Source: a virus
Virus record (IMG/VR): IMGVR_UViG_3300025815_000091
Coordinates: 1-26,612 of that record
Length of the DNA: 26,612 bases
Reading direction: 5' to 3' (one strand)
The notes beneath the pieces were generated by a model that worked only from the letters and a program-made list of their open reading frames with translations, was not told where the DNA came from and ran no database searches. Both the position numbers and the translations under genes were made by a program. Positions 4,802-12,640 of the stretch are shown here, in pieces; position 1 is the stretch's first letter, and each line of letters starts with the position of its first letter.

Positions 4802-5182
4802 TTATGCAATCTCCAAATTAAGTTCGTCCACCTCATCAAAACCAAAACTTGCAACCATGTGGTACATGCCGTTCTCATCCATGATCACATCACCAACACT
4901 CAGGCTGTGCATGGGAAGAAACCGTTCGATGTTCTCTTCTGGACCCATATTACCAACATGGAACACACCATCAAGGCTATTAGCGGTGATGTTGCTGACA
5001 TGCTCATAGTAACCTTTCTCAAAGGCTTCCTTGACCAGATGTCCAACAGGTTTACCAAACGACATATCAATCTTCATACGCAGCACGTTCTTAGAAACAG
5101 CGCCATGGTCACCGGTGCGGTTGATGGTGTCAACTTCTTCATCGGTGAGGTTGATCTGGAAAACTTTGTAAATGCCTGTCAT
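4802..5182 (-). CDS. Conserved phage hypothetical protein (126 aa)
   Basis: Starts MTGIYKVFQINLTDEEVD; the in-frame ATG at 5218 lies in the -10 box of P7. The N-terminal part resembles a common phage pattern (YKV.QI.LTD.EVD.IN). The C-terminal part has NIERFLPMHSLSVGDVI, then GMYHMVASFGFDEV, a pair I associate with a widespread phage protein of unknown function. It is single-domain, without signal or membrane segments. It stands alone behind P7 and upstream of P6. Confidence 0.7.
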   Translation of the reverse strand: MTGIYKVFQINLTDEEVDTINRTGDHGAVSKNVLRMKIDMSFGKPVGHLVKEAFEKGYYEHVSNITANSLDGVFHVGNMGPEENIERFLPMHSLSVGDVIMDENGMYHMVASFGFDEVDELNLEIA

Positions 5183-5216
5183 GTTTCTGTCTCTCTCTGT
5201 CTCATTCACTATAATC

Positions 5217-5244
5217 ATTATATACGGTAGAGATTAAATGTCAA
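5217..5244 (-). promoter_or_regulatory. Sigma70-type promoter (P7) with palindromic -10 region
   Basis: On the minus strand: TTGACA (5239-5244), 16-bp spacer, TATAAT (5217-5222), inside the palindrome TATAATGATTATA (5210-5222). The leader to the ATG is the same as in P5 and P6; only the spacer centre differs. Confidence 0.8.
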
Positions 5245-5252
5245 CAGTTTTT

Positions 5253-5579
5253 TTACGATTTTGGAGATTTTTTTTCGGGCTTGGGCTGTACTGTTACCTC
5301 ATGAAACCCTTCACCGGCAATCGTGGCACAAATCGTTTTTTGTCTCTCTATATAACCAATACGAACAATGGTAAATGAACCCGTTTCAACATTTGCCCAT
5401 ATTTCCACCATAAATCTGCTATTGTCCGTAATTCCTCTATATAAAACTTTTTCTTCATATGTCTCAATAAGAGGTGTGATAGCATCATCATAAGGAACAC
5501 AGGTAACTCGTTGAGCAGCGGCGGTGTTAGTGAAACCTACTGAAAACAGCAGGGTTAGGATGAACAAGATTCTTTTCAT
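5253..5579 (-). CDS. Secreted phage protein (108 aa)
   Basis: Starts MKRILFILTLLFSVGFTN and continues TAAAQ, a clear signal peptide with a probable cleavage site after residue about 22. AGAGGA lies 7 bases before this ATG; an in-frame ATG at 5600 has none. The mature part contains LIETYEEKVLYRGIT, MVEIWANVETGSFTIV and a Cys pair, and ends in a Lys/Pro tail (PKPEKKSPKS). Small exported proteins with an 'EIWAN.ETGSFT' segment are, as I recall, common in marine T4-like phages, with unknown role. The first 53 bases overlap the 3' end of the nuclease gene in another frame. Confidence 0.75.
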   Translation of the reverse strand: MKRILFILTLLFSVGFTNTAAAQRVTCVPYDDAITPLIETYEEKVLYRGITDNSRFMVEIWANVETGSFTIVRIGYIERQKTICATIAGEGFHEVTVQPKPEKKSPKS

Positions 5580-6228
5580 CGTAGAATCCTCTAATAGCAT
5601 CGACCAGCGGAGAGATATAATCGTCTCTCTTGCCGAGAAAAATTTGTGGTTCCGATTCCTGGTCTACTGCTATTAAAACGACAAATCGATCCACCGGCGT
5701 ACCTGTTAGTTCTTCAAACATCACACAATATGCGGTACATTGCATAAAATAATTATCGATCCAATCACGTTTCTTTAATTTACGAGAAGTCTTGAAATCA
5801 ACGATTGACGCTTTACCATTCCATTTACAGACAAGATCTACTCTACCCGCTATACCAAGATACTCAGAATATAACGGAACCTCTTGCCCATAAACCTCTT
5901 CTATCATACTATCTAGTGTATTTTGAACACTTAAAAACATCTCCTTATCTAAAGGAGACTTGAAAACAGGTTCAACATTATTTATATAGTCTTCACAAAT
6001 TTTATGAAGCCTAGTACCTCTGGAAGATGCTTGTCCTGAAATTCGATTTGCCTCTTCTTCACCAACTTTTTTTCGCCATGCCATAATACCGTCACGAGAC
6101 AACCGACCAAGAACAGTGGTGATAGAAGGTAAGTCACCGGCAGGAGTATGATACATCCTGCCGGTTTCCTTATTCGTTGTTGCCTTGATATCAGGTAAAC
6201 TTATTTGGCGATGAATAAATTTCATCAT
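5527..6228 (-). CDS. PD-(D/E)XK family exonuclease (RecB/MGME1-like)
   Basis: A 233-residue single-domain nuclease. Visible catalytic pattern: H75 in GTRLHKICED, E122 in SEYLG, D131 in GRVDLV, D144-x-K146 in IVDFKTS and Q163 in YFMQCTAY. This matches the RecB-like/mitochondrial MGME1 subgroup, which degrades ssDNA or resects ends. The N-terminus has a YHTPAGDLPSITTVL strand typical of the phage versions. ATGA overlap with the gene upstream. A role in host DNA degradation or recombination is inferred from the family and the location near PhoH and RNase H. Confidence 0.85.
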   Translation of the reverse strand: MMKFIHRQISLPDIKATTNKETGRMYHTPAGDLPSITTVLGRLSRDGIMAWRKKVGEEEANRISGQASSRGTRLHKICEDYINNVEPVFKSPLDKEMFLSVQNTLDSMIEEVYGQEVPLYSEYLGIAGRVDLVCKWNGKASIVDFKTSRKLKKRDWIDNYFMQCTAYCVMFEELTGTPVDRFVVLIAVDQESEPQIFLGKRDDYISPLVDAIRGFYDEKNLVHPNPAVFSRFH

Positions 6229-6590
6229 CTTGGATAACCTTCATCAAACTCCCATCCTAAAAAAGTGTTATCGTTTTTATTAGGAAATAAAGGGTCTACA
6301 TCGCCGTAACCATATAAAAAATCATTAGCATACTTTATTTTGGATACTTGTTTTGTAATTTCTTTATTCAACTGATCTAGTGTCGAGGGCGGAACTAGAT
6401 TAACTCCAACCTTTTCTCGCCAACGAGTACCGTGAACTACATTCATATAACAATCTAATTGTTTTTCAATCAGTTCCAATAGATACTCATTTGTATATTT
6501 TCGAAGTTCATCTGCTTTATATGGAATTTCCCGATCTTCTTCATTACGTACACAGTAATCTAAAACAAGTTCAATCAACTTTTCGCGCAT
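6225..6590 (-). CDS. Hypothetical protein (121 aa)
   Basis: Starts MREKLIELVLDYCVRNEED with GGGAG about 9 bases upstream. The N-terminal 60 residues are helical, with YLLELIEKQLDCYM, and the C-terminal part is Asp/Gly/Tyr-rich (YGYGDVDPLFPNKND, GWEFDEGYPR). No family is recognised. It lies between phoH (two bases) and the nuclease (4-base overlap), so it is co-expressed with both. Confidence 0.65.
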   Translation of the reverse strand: MREKLIELVLDYCVRNEEDREIPYKADELRKYTNEYLLELIEKQLDCYMNVVHGTRWREKVGVNLVPPSTLDQLNKEITKQVSKIKYANDFLYGYGDVDPLFPNKNDNTFLGWEFDEGYPR

Positions 6591-6592
6591 AT

Positions 6593-7333
6593 CTACAAAA
6601 CTCCCTGCTTTGCTTTTGAGATTATATAGTCTTTCACGATACTGCTTCGCACAATATCGTCTTCCTCAAACTCTACTGTTTGAAACTCTTCTATTGTATC
6701 AAGAATTTTCATAAATGTCAATAATCCTTTTCTTTCTTCATCTCTAATAAGATCACTCTGTCTAAAGTCACCACAGAACATAATACGACTATTTTCACCA
6801 AGTCTGGTAATGATAGAATCCAACTCATGGAAGTTTAAATTTTGAGCCTCATCAACTATTACAATCGTATCATCTAATGTTAGTCCACGAATATAAGATG
6901 TTGTAACAAAGTTGATAAGATTCTTTGTTTTCAGAATCTCGTATGCATCGCCTCTTCCAAATAATTCACTACAGATGCTAGAGTATGGCGCTTCGTATAC
7001 TTTGGATTTTTCTTTTTCGCTTCCTGGTAGAAATCCCATATCTCTTGTTGGGACTACCGAGCGAACAATGGTAACATTATGTTGGTCGCAGTCTTGGCTT
7101 AAAACGTCAGACAGTGCTAAGTAGAGTGATATGAAGGTCTTTCCTGTTCCTGCAAGACCATGCAGTAGAAGATTATATTCTTCGTCATAGTGATCAAAGG
7201 CTCGTTTTTGATTTTGTGTTTTCGGTTGAATAGATCGTATTCTAAGCGAATTACTCTGTTGTTTTCTCAGTTCTCTTTTTTGCCTTTTTGTAAGTTTACC
7301 TACGCCGTAATCTTCTAGGTTAATAAGGGACAT
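6593..7333 (-). CDS. phoH: PhoH-like P-loop ATPase
   Basis: A 246-residue phage-type PhoH. Walker A GLAGTGKT at residues 59-66, Walker B TIVIVDEAQN at about 156-165, and sensor FCGDFRQ near 192. PhoH-type ATPases resemble the N-terminal domain of superfamily I helicases. Phage copies are widespread in marine viruses, with RNA- or DNA-related roles proposed. The basic N-terminus (KLTKRQKRELRKQQ) fits nucleic-acid binding. AAGGA lies 8 bases before the ATG. The family is certain; the exact role in infection is not known. Confidence 0.92.
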   Translation of the reverse strand: MSLINLEDYGVGKLTKRQKRELRKQQSNSLRIRSIQPKTQNQKRAFDHYDEEYNLLLHGLAGTGKTFISLYLALSDVLSQDCDQHNVTIVRSVVPTRDMGFLPGSEKEKSKVYEAPYSSICSELFGRGDAYEILKTKNLINFVTTSYIRGLTLDDTIVIVDEAQNLNFHELDSIITRLGENSRIMFCGDFRQSDLIRDEERKGLLTFMKILDTIEEFQTVEFEEDDIVRSSIVKDYIISKAKQGVL

Positions 7334-7354
7334 TTATTAGTTCCTTTGTGCGAG

Positions 7355-7678
7355 TTAAAGTTTTGCTGAGTCTCCACTTTTTGCTCGCTGCTTTCTCCAC
7401 TTTTCTACAGCCTGTCTTGTTTTTACCTCCTTTGATGTTTGCCGTGATCCTCTAGAAGCAGCAAACGTGGAGTTTGGATTAGCATCAGACACTCGGTCCA
7501 TTACTTCGTTCCAACCCCCATCATTCTTAATACCACCAACTCCAGAAACGATGTTCATGGAGCTGATAACCTGTTTAATATGAGAATTATTTTTGAGAAA
7601 TTTTTCTTTTTCTGAGATTGACATAATGTCATCCCATTCCATGCCGGATTCTTCATTAAAAAATGTATAAGTTGGCAT
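7355..7678 (-). CDS. FmdB-like phage protein lacking the zinc-ribbon cysteines
   Basis: A 107-residue protein starting MPTYTFFNEESGMEWDDIM. The opening has the FmdB/CxxC regulatory-protein pattern (MPTYxF, x-x-ISE, I-K-x-V-I), but the usual Cys-x-x-Cys pairs are absent, as in other phage versions I recall. It continues GGIKNDGGWNEVMDRVSDANPNS and ends in a Lys/Arg-rich tail. An AAGGAGG site precedes the ATG. A GATAAATA motif at 7695-7702, one base off the late consensus, lies about 20 bp upstream, so weak late expression is possible. Function unknown. Confidence 0.7.
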   Translation of the reverse strand: MPTYTFFNEESGMEWDDIMSISEKEKFLKNNSHIKQVISSMNIVSGVGGIKNDGGWNEVMDRVSDANPNSTFAASRGSRQTSKEVKTRQAVEKWRKQRAKSGDSAKL

Positions 7679-7700
7679 TAGTCCTCCTTATCTCTATTTA

Positions 7701-8522
7701 TCAAATAGTGTCTTTTGTCTCATCAAAATCTCTAGAAAACACGCTTTTGAAATTTTCTTTCCAAAGATCAGAATATTCGCTATCCTGATATAATCTAAAA
7801 ACAGGTGAACCTAAAGTATGATGAATGTTAGATGGAAGTTCATCTTTTTCTAATCCGTAATAATCTCGATCCATTGGTTCGTCTACTAGATAATTCCATT
7901 TTAAAGGAAGTTCTCCAATATCATTATCATCGAACCCTTGAAATCTATGAAGATATGCCGGATCTTTTGTATCAGCTAATTTAAAGGTCATCTGTTTGCT
8001 TTTATCATGAAGACAATTCCACAGTGTAACAGAAGACCAGTTCTTTCTAGGATAATTCTCTTGGGGAGTACCATGCATCTTATAACGAGATGCAGAAGAA
8101 TAATCGTGTTTACAAACAGAAACTGGTTTGGACAAGTCCGCCACTTTTAATAAATTCCAAACAGATTCAGTAAACATCATATCACAATCTAAAAATAAAG
8201 AATATCTTTCTAATAAACCTTTATATTTATTTTCTATACTTTCAGGATATTGCATATGTAATCTTGTGATAGGAACACAAAGAAATCTAGTCATAGAAAA
8301 TTCTGTAGATCCTCTTTTATCTAATTTTCTTGATGTATATTCATTGGCATAAAGTTGATTGTAGATCAAAGGAATAATTACAAAATCTTTTCTATGATTA
8401 CTATATTTTCTAATTGTATGCGCTAGTATTTTAGCGCAGAAATCTTCTTTAGAATCATATCCTATGAATATGGTTAAAGTAGTGCTTCCTGCTTTTTCTA
8501 GTGGATCAAAAAGAAATGTCAT
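7701..8522 (-). CDS. GT-A fold glycosyltransferase
   Basis: 273 residues. It starts with a beta strand, IFIGYDSKE, followed by FCAKILAHTIRKY. The STEFSMTRFLCP segment and the metal-binding DxD motif at D112-C-D114 (LFLDCDMMF) follow. Later it has SVTLWNC and LPLKWNYLV, as in glycogenin/GT8-like and related phage transferases. It would transfer a sugar from a nucleotide sugar to a phage or host acceptor; the substrate cannot be read. It overlaps the upstream Rossmann-like gene by 17 bases, suggesting joint function. Confidence 0.75.
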   Translation of the reverse strand: MTFLFDPLEKAGSTTLTIFIGYDSKEDFCAKILAHTIRKYSNHRKDFVIIPLIYNQLYANEYTSRKLDKRGSTEFSMTRFLCVPITRLHMQYPESIENKYKGLLERYSLFLDCDMMFTESVWNLLKVADLSKPVSVCKHDYSSASRYKMHGTPQENYPRKNWSSVTLWNCLHDKSKQMTFKLADTKDPAYLHRFQGFDDNDIGELPLKWNYLVDEPMDRDYYGLEKDELPSNIHHTLGSPVFRLYQDSEYSDLWKENFKSVFSRDFDETKDTI

Positions 8523-9132
8523 CTGTTAACATCTTCTCAAACATTGAATAAGACAAACCATGCATATTATTGGATTGACATCTGTAAAACTCATATTGTT
8601 TATCAAAAACAAATATAAAGTCTACAAGATGATTATGCGACATAAACCAATCTAGATATCTAATTCTATTTGGATTATCCGCAGCTCTTGTTCTTGTTTC
8701 AGCCTTTCCTTTAAACATATTGCTGATAGATTGAGTCTCGTCGTTTTTAATTAAAGAGTCGAATCCTAATATATATAACACCGAACAACCTGTTCTTATA
8801 GCACATTTCATAGCAAACATACCAGTATTAGAACGAGGACGAGGACCAGCGTGTCCATGATAAAACATAGACTCTACATGGTCCTCAATATCTTCTGGAT
8901 AAATTATAGGGGACTGGTCTTCTTTTTCTAACTGGTCTCTCCTATACTCTTCAATGGTAACATGATAATCTACTTTATTAGGATCGTCAAATCCTTTGTA
9001 AGCAACGCCACACGAGTAGATTAAAAGATTTTCTTTATTAACAAGATTATTTAAATTGAAATTTTGTCTTGTAGTACCATTACCTATAATAACAGCCGAT
9101 TTACGATTTATGAATGGTATGTTCTGGATCAT
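8506..9132 (-). CDS. Rossmann-like enzyme, DUF115/sialyltransferase-like
   Basis: I chose the start MIQNIPFINRKSAVIIGNG (208 aa), with AAGGTG 5 bases upstream; an ATG four codons earlier has no site. It opens with a nucleotide-binding-like strand and turn, AVIIGNGTTRQNF, then LLIYSCGVAYKGF. The central RPRSNTGMFAMKCAIRTG is followed by VLYILGFDSL. This organisation is seen in DUF115/MptE-like proteins and some GT42-type sialyltransferases of phages. Given the overlapping glycosyltransferase downstream, a role in glycan modification is plausible. The exact reaction is unknown. Confidence 0.6.
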   Translation of the reverse strand: MIQNIPFINRKSAVIIGNGTTRQNFNLNNLVNKENLLIYSCGVAYKGFDDPNKVDYHVTIEEYRRDQLEKEDQSPIIYPEDIEDHVESMFYHGHAGPRPRSNTGMFAMKCAIRTGCSVLYILGFDSLIKNDETQSISNMFKGKAETRTRAADNPNRIRYLDWFMSHNHLVDFIFVFDKQYEFYRCQSNNMHGLSYSMFEKMLTDDISF

Positions 9133-9280
9133 CTTCACCTTCATTTAAATTAAATTTATTTTTTAAAGATTCTTGACGTTCTTCTCTCATTTTTCGAAAT
9201 TTTTTTACTCGTCGTGGATTATCATAATCATCGTAATCATCATCCCACTTGTTACGGCGAGCCCGAAAAGTCTTAGACAT
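9101..9280 (-). CDS. Small charged protein (59 aa)
   Basis: Starts MSKTFRARRNKWDDDYDD. It alternates a basic start, an acidic patch (DDDYDDYDN), a strongly basic centre (RRVKKFRKMREERQESLKNK) and an acidic end. Likely disordered or nucleic-acid binding. A TTG four codons earlier is a weaker start. The 3' end overlaps the following gene. No family is recognised, although similar short charged proteins sit beside DUF6433 genes in related phages as far as I recall. Confidence 0.6.
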   Translation of the reverse strand: MSKTFRARRNKWDDDYDDYDNPRRVKKFRKMREERQESLKNKFNLNEGEDDPEHTIHKS

Positions 9281-9285
9281 AACTA

Positions 9286-9711
9286 TTACCAATCCTTTGC
9301 TTCTGTGAAAGTTTTCTTAATAAGCGCCTTAGTGATTCCTTTATAAGGACTCTTTTTATTTTTGATGGACAACATCATTAGAGCATCGTCTGGATCCATA
9401 GATTCCAGAAATTCGATAAACATCGTTTCCCGTTTAATCGGTTTGATGTTTTCATACTGACCTTTAATAAAATACTTTATTCTACGAAAATCGTGATATA
9501 GGTAATTTTGTAAATCAGACTCTTTTGGTTGTGGTTTGTATGGTGGATCACCCTCTGGGAGATCAAATAATACTTTCGGATCAAACATTAGTCTGAACAT
9601 AAGTATCAATGGTATACAGGTCTTTGACGATTCTTGTAAATACGCAATTTTCTCATTTTCTGTCTTTAACTTAGACGCCTTTTCAATAATTTCAGCAATA
9701 CCATCTTTCAT
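9286..9711 (-). CDS. DUF6433-like conserved T4-like phage protein
   Basis: 141 residues. Conserved pattern: EKIAYLQESS, PLILMFRLMFDPKVLFDLPEG, PPYKP, FRRIKYFIKG, KRETMFIEFLESMDPDDALMMLSIKNKK and SPYKGITKALIKKTF. I recognise this as a protein conserved in marine T4-like phages (DUF6433) with unknown function. It starts one base after the RNase H stop and is probably translated with it. Confidence 0.75.
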   Translation of the reverse strand: MKDGIAEIIEKASKLKTENEKIAYLQESSKTCIPLILMFRLMFDPKVLFDLPEGDPPYKPQPKESDLQNYLYHDFRRIKYFIKGQYENIKPIKRETMFIEFLESMDPDDALMMLSIKNKKSPYKGITKALIKKTFTEAKDW

Positions 9712-10554
9712 TTAAAACTCCTGAATATCAGACATTAGATTTTTCAACCTCTTCTTAATAAAATAGTTCAACAACTTTGATTTATCCTTTTTTTCATAGT
9801 TCTTATATGTATCTATAACTTGTGTACGGATTGTTTCTGGTATACGAGATAGATCAATCAACTGAATGTTTCTCATATAGTTTCGATGTACTTCACCATC
9901 AAAAGGAGTGATACCACGATTCATATCATCAATCATTGCAGCAACCTTTTTCTTTGTTAATGGACGCTGTCTAGCACCAACGACGAAAACATCATCACGA
10001 GAAAGAATATTAGGTACTCCGTCGCCGGCATCGCCCCTGATAACATGTTCGTAAAGGTAAGCCATAGGATCTTCAACTCTAATAAACTTCTTCGTAATAG
10101 GGGAATACTGTTCAACATTCTTATACCTTTGCAATTGTGAAAAGTCTTTATCGCCAGAGACAATCATGATCTTTTCACCATTACCACCAAATCGTTCGAC
10201 CATTGTAGCAATGATGTCATCAGCCTCGGCAGATTCGATTTGAATTAAGACATATGGAAAATTATCTCGAATCTCTTCTTTGATTGAATTCAGCGTATCA
10301 AAGATAAGATTCCAGTCGAGTGGTGATTCTTCTCGACTCTTCTTACGATTTGCCTTATAGTAAGGAAAGATTTGACGACGCCAATAGTTCTTGTCATCGC
10401 AACAGAGTATCATTTCTCCGTATTCAGAGAACCGTGTCTTAAAGCTACGGATTGAGTTTAGTACCATGTGACGAATAAGATCTTCACTAAAATCTTTATT
10501 GCCACTCGCCAGAATGCCTGATAGACATACCTGTGAAAAATCTAACAAAATCAT
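9712..10554 (-). CDS. rnh: T4-type RNase H / 5'-3' exonuclease (FEN family)
   Basis: 280 residues, near the 305 of T4 RNase H. Acidic metal-binding residues in order: D5 (LLDFSQ), D53/D54 (LCCDDKNYWR), E110/D112/D113 (ESAEADD), D135/D137 (SGDKDFSQ) and D175/D178 (GDAGDGVPN). Basic bridge residues are present in YYKANRKK. The family removes RNA primers and flaps during lagging-strand synthesis. The helix-hairpin region IRGDAGDGVPN is typical. It is a good marker that this is a T4-like replication system. Confidence 0.92.
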   Translation of the reverse strand: MILLDFSQVCLSGILASGNKDFSEDLIRHMVLNSIRSFKTRFSEYGEMILCCDDKNYWRRQIFPYYKANRKKSREESPLDWNLIFDTLNSIKEEIRDNFPYVLIQIESAEADDIIATMVERFGGNGEKIMIVSGDKDFSQLQRYKNVEQYSPITKKFIRVEDPMAYLYEHVIRGDAGDGVPNILSRDDVFVVGARQRPLTKKKVAAMIDDMNRGITPFDGEVHRNYMRNIQLIDLSRIPETIRTQVIDTYKNYEKKDKSKLLNYFIKKRLKNLMSDIQEF

Positions 10555-10562
10555 ATCACACC

Positions 10563-10940
10563 TTATTCTTCGTCATCTTCCTCTTCGTCACCAAATACAA
10601 TATCGCCATTCTCAATCATCTTCTTGAGACGGTCACGATTGTTTAAGATGACATCATATAAAGGATGTTCGATATCCACACTATTATATAGTATGGCTCT
10701 CATCATCTCTCCAACAAAAATATAATCCTTGAAGAATCCAGAATCTTCTATAGGAAACCCTTGCATCATCATTTTCGTAGCAAGACGGCTAAATTCTGTG
10801 TTGACTACTTCGTCTACCAACATCATTCGATTGATTGTGATAGCCTTTATTGTCTCTTCTTCAGATTGTGGAAGATTCCTTTCTTTTACAATGGGCGATA
10901 CACCCATTCGTTCCAAAGGAAACTGAATCACATTGCTCAT
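10563..10940 (-). CDS. Conserved phage hypothetical with acidic tail (125 aa)
   Basis: Starts MSNVIQFPLERMGVSP. The middle is helical (INRMMLVDEVVNTEFSRLATKMMMQGF, then DYIFVGEMMRAILYNSVDIEHPLYDVI) and the last 11 residues are almost all Asp/Glu. T4 has gene 33 close to rnh, but the sequence does not resemble gp33, so I do not make that call. The acidic tail could mimic DNA or bind a basic partner. It lies 8 bases upstream of rnh and overlaps the 345-residue gene (ATGA-type). Confidence 0.7.
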   Translation of the reverse strand: MSNVIQFPLERMGVSPIVKERNLPQSEEETIKAITINRMMLVDEVVNTEFSRLATKMMMQGFPIEDSGFFKDYIFVGEMMRAILYNSVDIEHPLYDVILNNRDRLKKMIENGDIVFGDEEEDDEE

Positions 10941-11974
10941 AATACTCTCACTAATAGTGTATCTTTATTGATACGACCTGTAAACGTTGATGGTTTGGTT
11001 GTTAGTTTATCCATGAAAGTCCTGAGTTTGACCTTTCCCGATTTTAGCAACTCACCTAGTTGCTCTTGAGGTTTACGTAACATCTTACACATACTTGTTT
11101 CCATATCAAAGTTTTGAAGTGTGGTTCCTTTCATCTTAAAACCACCCTCCAAAGAGTTATAACAAGTCAATTTCTTATACTTAACATTATATACCCACAA
11201 TTGTTTCATGTCAACAATTGTTTCTGGACTTACCGACACAACTTTCAACTCATTCGATTCTTTGAGATATTGGACGTTTTTTACGAGTTGCGCGGCAGAC
11301 TTTACCTTTGGTTTACGTGGACGACGTATTACCTTTTTATTATTTATATGCTTGTCTAGTTCAGACAATAGACGTTCAAAAAATGCAATACGATTTGTCA
11401 AACCTTTACGTTTTAGATATCCCCAGGCTTCTTTAAGATCCTCACTTTTACCTTTCTTTACTTCCAAGAGTTCTTCATATTCTCTTTTATAATATTGAAT
11501 GATTTTTTCAGTTTGTGCTTTGTTCATATTCTTGATTCGAGCAAACTGATAGAAATCAAACTTGTCATCTTGTCGGTCTACTACCTCTTCTAATTCGCCA
11601 ATCCATTCTTTTACTGGATCAATCTTATCTTTTTGTGTCGTATTCTTATTAGGGGATTTTACGACTTTCACTTCTTCCTCTGCCAGTTGAGAAATTCTAT
11701 TTCGAAGATAGTCCATACGAGAGGAATCGTTTGTGTGAATAATACATGCCCAGTGTGGAAACATAAATTTCCAGTCTGGTTGTTTTAGAATAGATGTGGC
11801 AATTTTCTTAGGAAACTCAGTACGAATCCAAGACTTGACCAATTCTATAATCTGTTTATTCTCAACTTCGTATTGAAAATAAAAATCAGCCGCCCGTCCA
11901 GGAGTCTTAGGGGCACCACTAAGACCTGTTACTCGGCGAGCAAGTACACGTTTCTTACGAGGTTTAAGAGACAT
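10937..11974 (-). CDS. Conserved T4-like phage hypothetical (345 aa)
   Basis: A highly basic N-terminus (MSLKPRKKRVLARRVTGLSG) is followed by a long helical and coiled middle (residues about 120-210, rich in E/K). A basic linker (VIRRPRKPKVKSAAQ) leads to a strand-rich C-terminal domain with KQLWVYNVKYKKLTCY and MCKMLRKPQEQL. I recall a closely similar marine phage protein with unknown function. Nucleic-acid binding is likely from the charge pattern. Its ribosome-binding site AAGGA lies in the repeat-gene junction sequence just upstream. Confidence 0.75.
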   Translation of the reverse strand: MSLKPRKKRVLARRVTGLSGAPKTPGRAADFYFQYEVENKQIIELVKSWIRTEFPKKIATSILKQPDWKFMFPHWACIIHTNDSSRMDYLRNRISQLAEEEVKVVKSPNKNTTQKDKIDPVKEWIGELEEVVDRQDDKFDFYQFARIKNMNKAQTEKIIQYYKREYEELLEVKKGKSEDLKEAWGYLKRKGLTNRIAFFERLLSELDKHINNKKVIRRPRKPKVKSAAQLVKNVQYLKESNELKVVSVSPETIVDMKQLWVYNVKYKKLTCYNSLEGGFKMKGTTLQNFDMETSMCKMLRKPQEQLGELLKSGKVKLRTFMDKLTTKPSTFTGRINKDTLLVRVL

Positions 11975-11987
11975 TTAGACTTTTCCT

Positions 11988-12413
11988 TCATTCATTACCA
12001 GTCACCCTAGCGTTACCAGTCACCCAAGCGTTATCATACACCCTAGCGTTATTATACACCCTAGCGTTATCAATCACCTTAACGTTATCATACACCTTAG
12101 CGTTACCGTACACCCTAGCGTTATCAGACACCCAAGCGTCACCAGTCACCCAAGCGTTACCAGACACCCAAGCGTAATCAGACACCCTAGCGTAATCAGA
12201 CACCTCAGCATTACCAGACACCTTAGCGTAACCAGTTACCCTAGCGTTATCATACACCTCAGCGTTATCATACACCTCAGCATCAGGTCCAACATAAGCG
12301 GTCTCAGAAACAGTGGCGGTATCAGCAACCCAACCGCCTCCGTTAGGATGACGGTGAGCGGGAACCGGACCGTTGCCAAAATCAAAAGTAGTCATTTCAT
12401 TAATATCGTTCAT
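11988..12413 (-). CDS. Hexapeptide-repeat (left-handed beta-helix) protein C, 141 aa
   Basis: The third of three tandem paralogues. Start MNDINEMTTFDFG, with AAGGAG 7 bases upstream. Residues about 7-45 are the common head (TFDFGNGPVPAH, GGGWVADTATVSETAYVG). The remainder is about 15 hexads of the form V-[STY]-[GD]-[NDY]-A-x (for example VYDNAKVSGNAE), the left-handed parallel beta-helix pattern. There is no acyltransferase catalytic histidine or other domain, so this looks like a bare structural helix. The end GGTAATGAATGAAGGA carries its stop and the next gene's Shine-Dalgarno. Role unknown; fibre-like or polymer-forming surface protein is a guess. Confidence 0.75.
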   Translation of the reverse strand: MNDINEMTTFDFGNGPVPAHRHPNGGGWVADTATVSETAYVGPDAEVYDNAEVYDNARVTGYAKVSGNAEVSDYARVSDYAWVSGNAWVTGDAWVSDNARVYGNAKVYDNVKVIDNARVYNNARVYDNAWVTGNARVTGNE

Positions 12414-12414
12414 T

Positions 12415-12639
12415 TTAGACTCCTTTTACCCATTCAAAATTTGGGTCATTTTGTAATTCTACCCAACGTCCGTCAAAATCCTTATTATGCATAGGACCAT
12501 CAGTTTTGTGTTCACTACGGAGATGCATTTTACCACCTCGTACTTCTTGTACAAACCACAATTTACCATGTTGCTGAATACGGTTTTTACCATGGCGTGT
12601 CTTGCCTGTAAGAACAACTGTATCATTAACTTGTAGCAT
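12415..12639 (-). CDS. Paralogue of the 3564-3794 small protein (74 aa)
   Basis: Start MLQVNDTVVLTGKTRHGK, chosen because AAGGAG lies 8 bases upstream. It shares RHGKNRIQQ, a central WFVQEVR strand and the C-terminal RWVELQNDPNFEWV with the gene at 3564-3794 (roughly half the residues identical by eye). It sits between two hexapeptide-repeat genes, with its stop followed almost at once by the next gene. A small beta-rich domain is likely; no function is known. Confidence 0.7.
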   Translation of the reverse strand: MLQVNDTVVLTGKTRHGKNRIQQHGKLWFVQEVRGGKMHLRSEHKTDGPMHNKDFDGRWVELQNDPNFEWVKGV

Positions 12640-12640
12640 T

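Noticed and set aside
4154-5218. Shared N-terminal peptide MIIVNETERDRN on three different small proteins
   Set aside because: The upstream ATG is part of the -10 box TATAATG and lies before the expected transcription start; the shared peptide is an artefact of the repeated promoter leader.
10563-10940. Possible T4 gp33 (late transcription co-activator), because gene 33 is near rnh in T4
   Set aside because: The sequence shows no resemblance to gp33 that I can see; position alone is not enough.
11343-11350. TATAAATA on the minus strand inside the 345-aa gene; another near 5984-5991 inside the nuclease gene
   Set aside because: Both are within coding sequence, without a downstream gene start at the right distance, so chance matches in AT-rich DNA are more likely.
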